A DNA stretch of 64,000 bases, from the NCBI GenBank assembly GCA_002270565.1, contig NQMI01000022.1, forward strand, positions 124,001-188,000. The letters are read 5' to 3'. Each line of letters begins with the position of its first letter. Within the stretch, counting starts at the first letter, position 1. The DNA is from Stenocarpella maydis (taxonomy: Eukaryota; Ascomycota; Sordariomycetes; Diaporthales; Diaporthaceae). The notes beneath the pieces are model-generated. The model did not search any database, was not told the DNA's origin, and saw only the letters and a list, made by a program, of their open reading frames with translations. The translations under genes and the position numbers were made by a program. Positions 46,801-58,273 of the stretch are shown in pieces.

Positions 46801-47557
46801 GTCGAGACCGCGCGACTGGGGCAGTGGTGTAAGCGGGCGACCACCTTACATGCCTACAAGGTAAGGAGTAGTGTAGGCATGCACACTACCAAGCAGCACA
46901 GGGGCCCGTGCATTGGCGTCGCGAGAGCCGCCCAAAGCATCAGGCCGAGTGTGACCCTACAGTACTCCGTAGTGTACATACTATGTAGTCAAGCATACGG
47001 CGAGGCCTCAGCCTGCCAAAGAGCGCTACGGGGCCATAGCCGAGCCCAGAACCAGCCGGCCAGTAAACCCCGGGTCCGGCGATATACACACAAGCCGGGC
47101 GACGGCCTCTGCAACGTCAGCCTCGCTTGCAGCCTTCCCACATAACATACTTACACACACGCGCGCGCACACAAAAACCCCGCGAGGTATTACCACCACC
47201 TGGAATTACTTGTTGCCTCTAGAACAGAGGGCAAAGGGAAGAAGAGAAAAGAAAAAGAAAAAGAAAAAAAAAAGACGGATCTGGGAGCAAACCTCCAGGC
47301 CCTGACCAGGTGCTGCAGACATAAATTCATGCACGCACCCTAGAAACGGTTATATTACGCGTCCAGCAGACGCGGTGTGACCCGTGGCACGTTGCACAGG
47401 TGCAAGGACGGCAGGCTGCCCACGTTTTTGATATTGGCCTGCGACACGTTTTTCTTTGTCTTTCTTTTTCTTTCTTTCTATTTGGCTTGGGAAACCCCGA
47501 CACCAGGGCTGCGCGCCGAGATCACATCGCACGACCTCAACCCCCGGCCTCCCCTTT

Positions 47558-47744
47558 TCATTTTTCACATGGGCCCGGCGCACGACAGCAGGCTGTGAAT
47601 AGTATAGAATAACCCTGCCGCCCAGCGCCCCTTGGCACTCCCCACCCCCGGCCAATGACCCAAAAGCCTGTGCCCGCTGTGCGACCTCGCGTCCGCAGAC
47701 CGGCTCGCGGATGTGAGCCGTGCGAGCGGCTTCGGCTGCGGCTG

Positions 47745-47777
<33 letters not shown>

Positions 47778-48163
47778 TCATCCTCGCGGCGCCTCTCCTC
47801 CTCGCGGCGGCGGCGCTCCTCCTCCTCCTTCTTCTCCTTGCGCTCGTCCTTCCAGTCGTCGACCTTCTCCTCGACCTCGTGGCCCGCGAAGGCCCCGGCG
47901 ACGCCGCCGAGGATGGTGCCGATGACGCCGTGGCCGGCCTTGGCCCCCAGCTTGTGGCCGCCAAAGGCCCCGGCGGCACCGCCGATCAGGGTGCCGGCGA
48001 TGTCGCGATCCTGGCCGCCACCACTGTTCCGGCGCTCCCGGGAGCCGTCCCGCCGGCCGCTGTCATAGTAGTCGTTCGATCGTGACTCGTCTCTGTAGGG
48101 AGGGGCGTCGTGGTGGCCCTCGTGTGGGCGGTCTCCGTCGCGGTAGTAGTCCTGGGCAGACAT
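47558..48163 (-). CDS. Glycine-zipper protein with SR-dipeptide tail
   Basis: An open frame of 201 residues. Residues 1-55 are polar and rich in Tyr/Asp/Arg (MSAQDYYRDGDRPHEGHHDA). Residues 56-95 contain two glycine-zipper repeats, GTLIGGAAGAFGGHKLG and GTILGGVAGAFAGHEVE, in which Gly recurs every four residues; such 2TM segments associate with membranes in bacterial and fungal proteins. A highly charged coiled-coil stretch follows (KDERKEKKEEEERRRREEERR) and then an Arg-Ser dipeptide run encoded by a hexanucleotide repeat. The last 55 residues look non-conserved, and an intron could start at GTCTGC soon after the RS run, so the 3' end is uncertain. Function unknown; stress-related roles proposed for such proteins are not evidenced here. 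Confidence 0.65.
47727..47775 (-). repeat. (GGCTGC)n coding hexanucleotide repeat
   Basis: Seven to eight units within the glycine-zipper gene, read on the minus strand as the Arg-Ser dipeptide run. Confidence 0.9.
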
Positions 48164-50264
48164 GATGTTGGTTGATAGGAGGCAGATGGGTGCTGGCTCG
48201 AGGACGAGATGGGTCTGTGCTCGTTTGCTGTGTGTTTGCCGTGTGTTTGCCGTGTGTCTGCTGGGATGAGAGGGGTGGATGTGGAAGTGATGTCGCTCAG
48301 TCACAAGCCAGCTGGACGAGGGGCTTCAGCTCCTTATATACCCGACACGTTGACAACAAACAGGCCGGCCCCCTTTCAAGCTTACACTAGAGAGAAACTC
48401 GTCTCGTCATATGCAAGCCGGCAGGGGTCAAGGCCAGCCCACTAGCCCAATAGACTCGACGAGGCACCCGCAGCACAGCCATCATGGGCATCTCGCCATC
48501 CAGCTCTGTGCTGTGCTGGGGAACAGGCTGTCAGGCAGGTCGAGGCAGCCAAGAGTGAGGCTATTGAGGCTGTGCTGCGGATACGTGTTGTCACCGCCGT
48601 CCAGTGAAGTGGCCCCGAGGCTTGGTTCAGGGGCCTACGGCCCCATATTTGGCAGGGAGGCGCCCCGGACTCCGGCCACGGCCTTCCTCGCACGCCCCGG
48701 CTTGGTGGCCTCTGCAGGTCAGGCCCAAGCGGCCAGAGCCCGTGGGCTGTCAGGGGCCACTGTGAGACCCCCGCAGCAGCGCCAACAGGGCCCTCCAGCC
48801 GGGTCCAGGCTGAGGCTCTCCCGCCCAGTCGGCCGGCCCAGCTGCGTCGATCGCCCGGGCGACGTGGTGAGGGTGGGCTGGAAGGCCGCAGAATCGTCCG
48901 CAGATACGGAGTACTCCGTGCACTAGGCGTGCCACCTCAGCTCATCCTGCCCAGGACTGGTCTGCTGCTTGGTTCTATTCCACGAAGAGCCGTTGCAGAG
49001 CATGCATGCACTCCGCTTCCAAGTCAAGCCGGGGGTCATCAGCAAATCGCCAAGCTCTCTCTCGCCTCTGGGGCCTGTCGTATACCTCCAGGCCTGCCCT
49101 GCTCTCAGCCTGAAACCTGACAGCCCTACAGGAACTGCACGAGAACCTTCCGGGTGCCTAGGCTCCCCAGACATGCTGGCATGGCAGCTCATGGAGCTTG
49201 GGGTCCATACGTAGGTACCTTGGCACGTCAGGCCAGGGTGTGATGAGCCTGCGCGTATACCAAACCCCCAGTGAAGTCAAGCATGTGTCCTGGATACGAT
49301 AGTACAAGAGATATCCGAGCTCTGGATTTGAAACGCTGCTCCTCGTTTCGTATCCATACAAGTGATAGCCCACTTATCTGGAGGACGTGATGGGATCAGT
49401 CCGGAGTTGTCATTCCCGCATGATACCTTGAGGCACCGTTCCCCCTGCGTCATACGGTGTGGTCACTCATGGTTCTCAGGCGATGCTATCAACATCAACG
49501 CCCAGCTTGAGATAGGCATGCAGTCTTCTTCAGCCAAGGGGGATAAATAGTACCATGACAGCCCGCCTGTCCTCGTTGTACATGTCGCCGAGCAAGCGTA
49601 AATCGTATATCTGACGACTTCGGAAGCTTGGCCAGCGCCGGTAGTAGGAGGAATGAAAGGGAAATCCAAGCACCACAGTGGGACCTTAAACCAGATCGCG
49701 GTATAGTGGTAAGTGGGTGTGACAACTGCATGTTGGTTCCTTGCAGTGTGCATTCCCCAACGGCCCATAGGCGCCCTCATGTTTCGAGAGGACAATGAGA
49801 AAGCTGTCATGTGGAAAGCATTTTTTCCAATCTCAACGATTGCCCCCGCCAATTCTCAAGGGTTACGGCTCTGGCCTCTGCCATAATTTCGCCCCCATGA
49901 GAACTAAGGACAACTACGTCTCCGGAACCGATTCACCACACTCCATCGGAAATCTTGGATATATCACGACACGCTGTAGGTGATGGTAGTCTTCTAGGCT
50001 CGGATCTTTGGGGCTTTGCGGGTATGCTATTGTGCTGATTTGAATGGTAGGTAGGACAGAGTTCTAGCGGGGCGTCGCTATCACCGTGGCACCCCCAAGT
50101 CGTTGCGCGGGAAGACCTAAACTTCTCCCACGAGGGAGTCGACGAGAAAACGGGCCGATTCCATTACACAACCTTACATCTGCCCTCGCTCCTATCCCCG
50201 ATGGTGATATCTATCCGGGGTGGGCGCCCTCTGACATGCAACTCACCCAGGCGGAGAACGCCCT
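48164..50264. other. Intergenic region, 2.1 kb
   Basis: Upstream region of the glycine-zipper gene. No gene is supported. A palindromic TACGGAGTACTCCGTG site is at 48905-48920. Confidence 0.5.
48906..48919. repeat. 14-bp perfect palindrome ACGGAGTACTCCGT
   Basis: Perfect inverted repeat. Half-site forms (TACGGAGTA or TACTCCGTA) occur in at least five other intergenic places in the window. Confidence 0.8.
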
Positions 50265-50603
50265 CCCACCAGACATGCACATCAGACGTCCAAACATCAC
50301 CTTCGTACGAGGTCGGGCCCCTGGGCAAGGACGCGTTCACGCGGGCCCTCGGCTCGGCCGTCTGTCACCTACACGCCCTGGGCTGGGCCCGCGACGACCT
50401 CGACCCGAGCAACATCCTGGCCGACGAGGAGGGCATGCCGGTGCTGATCAATTTCGGTTCGGCGCGAGAGATGGGTGTTAAATTGGGGACCAGCCGCCGG
50501 ACCAAGGGGTGGGTTCGACCCGGACATGAGGGATTATCACACGTCAGGAAAACGCCCCGGTTTCTTCGCCTTGGAGAAGATTCGTACGTGGTTGAACGCC
50601 CCA
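50265..50603 (+). pseudogene. Protein-kinase C-lobe remnant
   Basis: Three frames must be joined to follow a fungal orphan-kinase pattern. 50265-50302 reads PPDMHIRRPNIT; after a shift, 50303-50512 reads YEVGPLGKDAFTRALGSAVCHLHALG, then WARDDLDPSNIL and MPVLINFGSAREMGVKLGTS; after a second shift at the run near 50506-50513, the last part reads FDPDMRDYHTSGKRPGFFAL and EKIRTWLNAP. The catalytic-loop His is Arg (RDD), the metal-binding DFG Asp is Asn (NFG), and most of the N-lobe is absent. So it cannot be an active kinase even if the frame breaks were sequencing errors. Such small kinase genes are often duplicated in Pezizomycotina; this copy looks dead. No intron or flanking transposon was recognised. 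Confidence 0.75.
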
Positions 50604-51387
50604 GTACTTACTTGATGATTAGTGACCCTTTTTTTTCGAGGAGGGGAACTCCAAGAGCATGTCAGCCTCGCCATTCCAAGGGTCTTTTAAGGTATGATGA
50701 GCGGCATCTCTAATCCCACGACTGTTGGTGGTTTGTGGCCCGGGGACCGTTGCACATGCCTAGGTGCTGTGGCAATAGTGGCGCGCACCATGGGCGTATG
50801 CCCAAGGGGCATCAGGGCCCATCAGGCAACGTTGGCGTGGTGTGGCTGGATAAATATTATTATCCCCTTGGTCGGTCCTCGCGCACTTGACCCCCCTTGG
50901 GTCTCCATTAATACTGGACATCCTACCAGTGCCTAATGTGTATTGCAGCTGGCCATCAATGTCATGCGCCCCCATTTCTGTCCTGGGAGACCAATGTCAA
51001 TGGGCGAAAGCCCAAGGCATATAAAAGCACCCCATAGACTACAGCGATGAAGCACGCAGAGGAGGAACGTAATCAACTTGCATTGCTGCTGTCCCTTCTT
51101 CTTCTCTCGCCCGTCATCTCACCGTCACAAAGAGCGACGGGCACGTCCTGACACAATTGGTTACATTAATATCATATCATGGTCACATGCACCAAAAGAA
51201 CATGAAAATATACATGTTTTCTTGCAAAGTGGTATCTACCCGACAAAAGTGAACAATAAAAACAGATATGTTAGGACCTCAGTCCATGCCGGAGCGAAAC
51301 AACAAACACCGGCCATGCATGCAACGCTGGGGGGGATTCAAAGCATGTTCTTTGCCACTCTTTCTTTTTTTTTTCTTCTTCCCTCTC
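50604..51387. other. Intergenic region with orphan TATA box
   Basis: 3' side of the large disordered protein gene and of the kinase remnant. On the plus strand TATAAAAG at 51020-51027 is followed at 51047-51151 by a 34-codon frame with a Leu-rich core. The ATG lies too close to the TATA box to be the likely translation start of that promoter, so I do not call a gene. T-rich tracts precede the stop of the next gene. Confidence 0.45.
51020..51027 (+). promoter_or_regulatory. TATA-box-like element TATAAAAG
   Basis: Canonical TATA sequence with no convincing downstream gene on the same strand. Confidence 0.3.
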
Positions 51388-54252
51388 TCATATGAACCTG
51401 GACCCGGCCTCACCCGCGATCCCCGTAGGATTCCTCAGCCCGTGGCTCGGCCGCCTCATGGCCCAGTCGAGCGGCTGCCCGGGGGCGGCGACGGTGGTGG
51501 GCGACACCGCGGGCGACGACGACGACGACGAGGCCACCTCGTCTATGGTCCACCCCCGCATCAGCCTCATGCGCTCCTTGGTCCTCCCCCGCTTCTGCTG
51601 CTCCCTCTCCTGGTCGTACTTGAGCGACAGCCCGCGCGCCACCCCGATGGCCTCGGCCCCGCCGCCGCCGCCCACCTGCGACGACGACATGTGGTGTGCG
51701 GGCTGCTGGCCCTGGCGGCGGTGCCCGCCGGGCTGGGCTGCCGTCGAGTACTCCTCCTTCCACTCGAACTCGGTGTCCACCCGGATGAGCGAGCCCTGGC
51801 GCTCCCCCGCGCCCGCGGCCGTGTCGTCGTGGTCCGCGGGCCTGGCGGCCGCGATGCTGAGCGGCGCCGGGGCGGACCGCTTCTCGCGCAGGAGCGCCCG
51901 GCGGGCCCCGAAGCCGCCNGGGATGGGGAGGGGCGCGGTCGGGGGCGCGGTCGGGGCCGGGCCGTGGCCCCACTCGTTCCGGGAGGGCGGGGCGGGCGCC
52001 TGGCCGGGGGCGGCGGCGGCGAGAAGACGCTGTGGCTGTGGCTGTGGCTGGGCAGGGGGCTGCTTGAGCGCGACGTGTTGCTGCTGCTGCTGAGCTCGTC
52101 CGACGACGTGTCGGTGCCCGAGGAGAAGTTGCGCACGTCCTTGAGGATCGGGCTCTCGGTGCCGAAGGGGCTCTCTGCCCGCCTGATGTGGATGCCGTAC
52201 TCGTCCGGGCCGGGCCGGGGGATGCGGCCCGCCGCCGAGGCCGCCGTGTTGACCCTCACGTTGCCGTATTCGTCCAGTGTCGGTCGTCTCGCCGGCATGG
52301 CGCCCGTGTGCCGCGGCCTACCAGCGGGGGCGTCTCTGGTGGTGTCTTCTCGTGTCGGGTTAGCCGGCTTCCAAGACGTCGTCGGCGTGACAGAGCCGAC
52401 ACTCCCGGCGTGAGTCTCCCACCTTGGCTCCGGTGCTGGCCCGCCCGGCTCGGGGATGTCCCTGGGGATCGAGCCTGACCTCGCGCTCGGGGTCGTCGGC
52501 CTCGGGGTCAGAGGGAACGGCTTGGGCGAGACGAGGGGCGGCTCGATGGCCATGGGCGACTCGGAGACGTCGCTGTAGCTGCTGCTACAGCCGCTGTCAC
52601 CACGGCTGCGGGTGACAGCGCCAGGGCCCGGGCCCTTCTCCAGCGCGGCCATGGCCTGCGCCTGCTGCAGGGTCTTTTCGAGCTCGTCAATCTGCAGGCC
52701 CAGGCTCTGGCGCGGGGGCCCGCCGACGACCAGGGTGTCACGCTTGGCCATCACGCTCCTGATGACGGGGCGGCTCTCGGCCTCCTCGCTCGTGCGCTGG
52801 CGGCTCGAGAGTGGTGGGGACGGTATCCCATAGGGCGCGTTGGCGGCTCGGTAGTCCGCCTGTGGCTGCTGCTCATGTCCGTCCTCGTCGTCGTCATCAT
52901 CCGGCCCGTCGACTTCAAAAGGCCTCGACTGCTGAAACAGCGGCGACCGCTGAGGTTTTGGTGCGGGGATCGTGTGGCCGCGGACCGGCTCGCGCGAGGG
53001 ATGAGGCCTCAGGCCCAGGGACACCGGCAGGACGACGTCTGCGGTCTGGCTGCGGCCCCTCGTCGGAGACCTGTCGTCGGTCATCGGCGGGACGCTCCCA
53101 AGCGGGGACCTCGTGGCGGGCTGCGACCCTTCCACGCTGGGCTGCCGTCCCCTGCTGACGGGCCTCGCATGGCCGGCTGGTGAGTCCTGGGTGCGCGCTC
53201 CCGTGCCTGGCGCGAGGTGGCCGTTCAGGGTATCCCGGCCGCTGCTCGCGGGCCTCGCCTCCTTCGCGGCTGCTCCTGTGAGAGACGACTTCCTCTGCCC
53301 GGGCATCAGGGCCGGCGGTGCCATGTAGTCACTTGTGACCGAGGCAGGCGGCGACGGGTAGCCTCCTGATGTCTTTGGCCTCCAGGCCTCCGAGTTCCTC
53401 CTCGCCGTTGCCTCCAGCTCGGCCTGGACCCTTCTCCTCTCCTCTCCCTCGCTCTTCATCGCTGCCAGTCTTCCCTCCTGCGTAACCCTATCACTGAGGT
53501 CCTGGGCGAATTTCGCGGGGTCCTCGCCCAGCAGAGAATCGCTGTCACTCGGCCCGGGCGACGCGAGCTCCAGCTGGCCCAGGGGGCTCCTCGGCGGGCC
53601 AGCAGCGCCAGGCGTCGAGCTGGTATCCAGCGGGCTCAGCCACGGCTTCTCCCGGCCGTTACGCATCGAATGCGCGCTCCCAGGCCTTGGGCCGCCACCG
53701 CCGCCACCTCCCCCGAAGGGTAGCCTCGGCGCGGCAAGGCTTGTCGAAGACGCGTTCCTTGCCCCCAGGCTCAGCCGGATGTTTGCCTCGGAGCCAAACG
53801 ACCTGAGGCCATGGCTGTGGCCAGGCCTGAAGGGGCCCGAGCCGGCGCTGATACTGGCAGAGCTCCCAACCAGGCCGCCACCCACGCCCCTGAGTTCAGA
53901 CTCGTTGAAGTCCCACGTACTGGTTGCCGCCGAGTTGCGACTGGAGCCGGCGGCGAAGGGCCTTCGGGCGAAGCTGCGCGAGCTGTGTGCGGTGCCGGGC
54001 CTGCTGTTGGGTGCGCTCGCCAGACCAAGAAGGACCTCGCACCGGTCATTCTTCCACTGTGGTGGCGGAGGCAGTGGCTGTAAGGCCTCAGCCTCTTTCC
54101 TGTGGACATGTGTTAGTGTTGAACGGCTGGTTGGAAAGGGGGCCGGGGGTGAGTGTTGGATGGGACGGGGCTGAGGTAATATAGATGGACGGCCAGGGTC
54201 GGACTCACCTCTTCCTGTCAGATCCGAACTTGAGGCCAAAGAAGGAAACCAT
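51388..54252 (-). CDS. Large disordered protein, unknown function (frameshift near 52006-52010)
   Basis: Two exons (54252-54209 and 54099-51388; 109-nt intron) start MVSFFGLKFGSDRKRKEAEALQ. The protein would have about 918 residues if one base were restored; as given the length is 1 nt short of a whole number of codons. The upstream frame runs to SHSHSHSVFSPPPPPA; downstream the sensible frame is a different one, reading RNEWGHGPAPTAPPTA and then GARRALLREKRSAPAPLSIA, DTEFEWKEEY and KRGRTKERMRLMRGWTIDEV to the stop at 51388. The switch falls at a G5 run (C5 on the coding strand). The single N at 51919 is in a CCN proline codon in that frame and is harmless. The protein is Ser/Pro/Gly-rich, with short ordered blocks (WKNDRCEVLLGLAS, PAKFAQDLSDRVTQEGRLAAM, LQIDELEKTLQQAQAMAALE, RRPTLDEYGNVRVN). 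No family is recognised. Confidence 0.75.
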
Positions 54253-55774
54253 ATTTAAAAATTACGAATACCCTACCTGGTAGGGAACTGTGATACTGCA
54301 TTAGAAGCCGGGACTGGGCATGCTGATACCGGTCCAGGTAGCTCGGGGGGGGGGGTGTGGCTTACAATATAGTAGATAAGAGTCAAGGAACGCAGTGGCT
54401 GTTGGCGAGTCACCTCAGCCGAGGGACTATAAACTCCAACCCACCAAGAGAAATAACAGCAGCAAAAGGAGTGACGGGATGTTTCTTTTCGCCGAAGGGA
54501 GGCTGGCCCAAAGGAATGACGAGGGCTGAAGTAGAGAATCGTCGGCGGATAGGACAGATGGGAAGATAGGTCGTAGGACAAAACAGAGCAAAAAAAAAAA
54601 AGAGAGGATGGAAAGGCAGCGGATTTGCTAGCAGCCCATTTTTGCCTGGATATCCCGTTAACGCCCCCCCTCTACAGATGAAAAGTACCAGGTGAGAGTC
54701 GTGGGCGTTTTGGACCGGAGAAGATAACTGAGTGCGGCGCCAGGACAGGGAGGCACTGCGACAGGCGGGGTGGACGTTGTGTGTTGGAGCGCGGTGCTGG
54801 AGACGTTGCCAATTTCTGAGGGGCCAGGAGATGCGCGGGCGCGGCGACGATCCGAATCTCTCGGGTGCTGTCAGAGAGTTTTATTTGGGGGGGGGGGGAC
54901 GATGAGGAGAGAAAGGTGATGGCATCCAGAGGGTTTTGAGGCAGCGGGTTGGTCAAGGGGCGGCTTGTTGGATTCGCAGGCCCACCTGGTGGTGAGAATT
55001 GGCGTGGGGCGACGATGGGGTTCGGGCGCATCGGGGCATGCAACTATACAGGGGCCATATGTCAGGGGGCTTTGGCTCTGGGCTTTCTTTGCAGAAAAGG
55101 GGAGATCCGCGGTGGGTGCTTGTTTCGTTTTGAGATAGGCGGACAGGACAGACTAGACCCCAAGCAGAGACGCAACGCACCGGCAAGCAGAAGCACAGGC
55201 TCGGCCAGGCAAAAGGCACAGGCTTAATAGACGACCCCTCTCTTGTTCCCCATCCGTGAGCAGGTGACGACAGGATGGTGGCGCCAGGTAGGATAAGTAA
55301 GATTGGTTGATATCACCACAATATAAGGGAGCAGGTGGTTGTGGTTGGGATGGTGTCACAGCAGACAGGCCTTGTCCTCTGCCAGTGGGCCTCCCAACGG
55401 GGCGGGAACAGAACAGAAAAGAACAGAAAGGCGGCGATGGTGAGGTTGAGCGCGGGAGCATCCACGCAGAGGTGCAAAAGGGGGTTCGCGGTTCTTAAGG
55501 GGAACCAGTAAGGAAGCCACCCAAGAGCTGGCAGTTCAGGTAGATGCTGTGGTGACAGCAATGCGTACGTGCATGGCAGACAGAGTCAGATACCACCCAC
55601 CCATGCCCTGTCACCCACGCGCCCAGGGCTTCATGGCCGCACAGGCACATGGCCGGTGCAGCAGAAATGGCACGCTAGGGCAGCAGACGACGCCCCGGCC
55701 TGATGTCACGGCCACCTTCACGCCCGCGGTGGTCTGAGTTCTGGCCTGGCGCGTGTGATTGGGCTAGACCTCGG

Positions 55775-55783
55775 TATATAAAG
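55775..55783 (+). promoter_or_regulatory. TATA-box-like element TATATAAAG
   Basis: A good TATA sequence, but no gene is seen downstream on the plus strand; possibly a non-coding transcript or chance. Confidence 0.3.
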
Positions 55784-55870
55784 GGGCAGAAGGTGGCCGC
55801 TTAGGCGCAGGCAGGGGAAACCCCTCGACGCAACGTCCGCCACCTCGCACGCAGCACCCACCGCACCCGA

Positions 55871-55918
55871 ACCAGCACCGGCACCAGCACCAGCACCAGC
55901 ACCAGCACCAGCACCAGC
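55871..55918. repeat. (CACCAG)n hexanucleotide repeat
   Basis: About eight units; the same motif as the tract at 43588-43653. Confidence 0.9.
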
Positions 55919-58273
55919 TCACGAGATCTAATACTCGGTCCCTGTGCCTCCTGCCTGCATCTGACCTGGTGTGGGGGTGCAGGGCACGAGGGCGTCCCCG
56001 ACTCTTGCCCATTGCGGGTTTAGCCGGTGGCAGAGTGCGGCTGCAGCGGCTGCATACCCAGATGTGTTTAAGATTACACGAGACCTGTCTAGGGCTGGCC
56101 CCGACACCAGCGGGACCGCAGACAGACAGGTGAGGACGAGACAAGACATTCAAGACACAGGGGCAGGGTGGAATATGACACGGCTCTGCCGTGGTGGTGC
56201 CCCGTACACACACACACGGAGTACGTACATAGGGCATCTACATGCCTTCACCACCCGGGCGGTGACAAGCTCTCTCGCTTCCGCACCTACATGGTGTAGT
56301 ACCCAGGTAGGTCGTGTAGGGTCCAGGAGGATGATGGGTCACGGGACAGGGACAAGGTCAAGGGCAGCAAGGCCAGGAGAGCCAATGCAGGTCCGCCCGG
56401 GCGCAGATCTACAGGGTAGCATGGTCGCCTGGCCTGGGGAGCCATCAGTCCCTGGACAGGCCAGCCCGAGCAGCCAATTTTGAACAAACAAAGGGTCCTT
56501 CCTGGCCTGGTCCTCCTCCCGACGAGACGAAGTTTCAGCCACGGCATCCGGGGCGGGTGAGCCCTCGACCAATCCCGTATGGGAATAGGACGCGGCCTGC
56601 AGCCTATACTTGACTCGACTATAGATTACAGCCCGTCTTGGTAAGTACCCAGGCAGTATATTTCCTATCACGGGCATCTCCAAATTGCATTCTGGAATAA
56701 TCGAAAGATCAGACAGGTGTGGCCTCGGCCTATTAGGTTTGCCACAGGCTGTAAACCAAATGAGCCTCCCCACAGCAGCCGCAGGGCCCAACCGGACTGG
56801 CGAAATATCCGAGTGCGGGTGCTTGTGTCTTTCTCTCTTTTCCCTCGCCGGAATTGAGGGCCAAGAAGATGCTGCCACGACCAGGGCCCAGGAAATCTCC
56901 GCGTCGGGAAACCGTTGTGTGCAGTGTTGCTCTCTCGGGTTCCACAACACGATGATCTTCTCCAGCTCTGCTCCCATTTTCGCCTTTTTTGCTCCTTCTT
57001 GTCTGTTTGCGTATTTATTCTCCGTCGCTGTATTCTTTTCTTGTCCCCACCCTCCCGCTCGATTGATGGCCCCCTCCGCCCAGAGACTCGCGCCAGGTCC
57101 GTCACTCGGCAGGGTCCACCCCTTCAAGGGCCCCCCCTCTCTCTCTGTGTGTGTGTATGTGTGTCTCGCGCGCGCTCGGACTCATCATCCCCTGGAACCC
57201 CGCCACATCCCGACAGCCACGGGCGTCGACGACAAGCAGCCACCAAATTGGGCGAGACCGAGAGGACAGCGCTGTGTGAGCCCCCCCTCACCAGTAAGGC
57301 GTGCACCGTCCTGTCGGGTTCACCCCGTCATGTCATGGCCCACAGCACTGCAGCCTGCCAAGACATGTGGCTTTCTCGCACACCAAAACCGACCCCGAAT
57401 ACTCTCGACTAGCTCCGTCAAGCCGGCCTCGCCCACCAGCTAACTAAGTGGACTTGCTAACCAGACACAAGTTGGACAATGCAAAAATTTCTCCAATAGA
57501 CATAGGCAGCCGTACGGCCCATTCCCAATCGGGCCGGATACGACAGCCACAATCAGCAGCCTCATGTAGTCAGTGAGTGTATCCGCTGTGGCCGAGCTGT
57601 GACAAATGTGCCCCGAGCGCATCTGGGAACCTTGGTACTGGCTCCCAAGTGTGGATGCACCTGAAGCAGAGCCCACGTGCTGAGCCTCCGTGCCCACGGG
57701 CGCAGGGAACATGCCAACTGCGGCGTCGTATGGTCCTCTTTTTCTTTTCCTTTTTTTTTTGGGGGGGGGGGGGAAGAGAGGGAGGGGAGGGTGTTTCGTC
57801 GGTTGCATGATGTGCTGCGAGTAATGTGCACCATCAGACTTCATCATCAACCTACCTTCGCAACTCGGCGGGGCTCGGTAGGAATATTGTCGCGTCTTTG
57901 AATGCAGCTGTACTTTATGTGTTCAGAGGTGTATAGCCTAAGCATCCGTTGTCGATGATACATGTATGCAGAATGACAGTAAAAATAGAACCAACAAGGG
58001 AATCACTCCGCTGGGCCGCGTGGGTATGCAATTGGCCGTGTGGAGCCCGAGACACCACAGGGATATCCGTACAATACGTCCCAGACAGGGGCGCATAACA
58101 CGCCAAACAACACCAAAAAAGACACGCAATGCTCCGGGCGACGGCAGCATGCCCGTCACAACCCGGCTGTGGAGGGCCAAGGAGAGCCCGTCTGTCGCCG
58201 TCGCGTGCGACAGAGAGGCGGGGTTAGGAAAACCGCAAACACGGGATAGAGCCTGACACAACCGACACGCCCG

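Larger units (their letters stand above)
39060..47557. other. Gene-poor region, 8.5 kb, dense in microsatellites
   Basis: No gene is supported although many open frames exist; the longest (39651-40613, minus) owes its length to repeat tracts. The region contains the tandem repeats listed below, TACTCCGTA motifs at 41666, 43275 and 46963, and single N at 46488. Decayed genes or non-coding RNAs cannot be ruled out. Confidence 0.5.
54253..58273. other. Gene-poor region, 4.0 kb
   Basis: Upstream of the disordered-protein gene and downstream of the MFS gene. Contains long homopolymers (A, G), a (CACCAG)n tract and an orphan TATATAAAG at 55775-55783. Open frames up to 262 residues (56339-57127, minus) show no recognisable content. 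Confidence 0.5.

Noticed and set aside
51268..52413. 381-residue plus-strand frame
   Set aside because: Antisense shadow of the large disordered-protein gene in high-GC DNA.
56339..57127. 262-residue minus-strand frame
   Set aside because: No conserved-looking segment, and competing frames of similar length on the plus strand; typical chance frame in GC-rich DNA.
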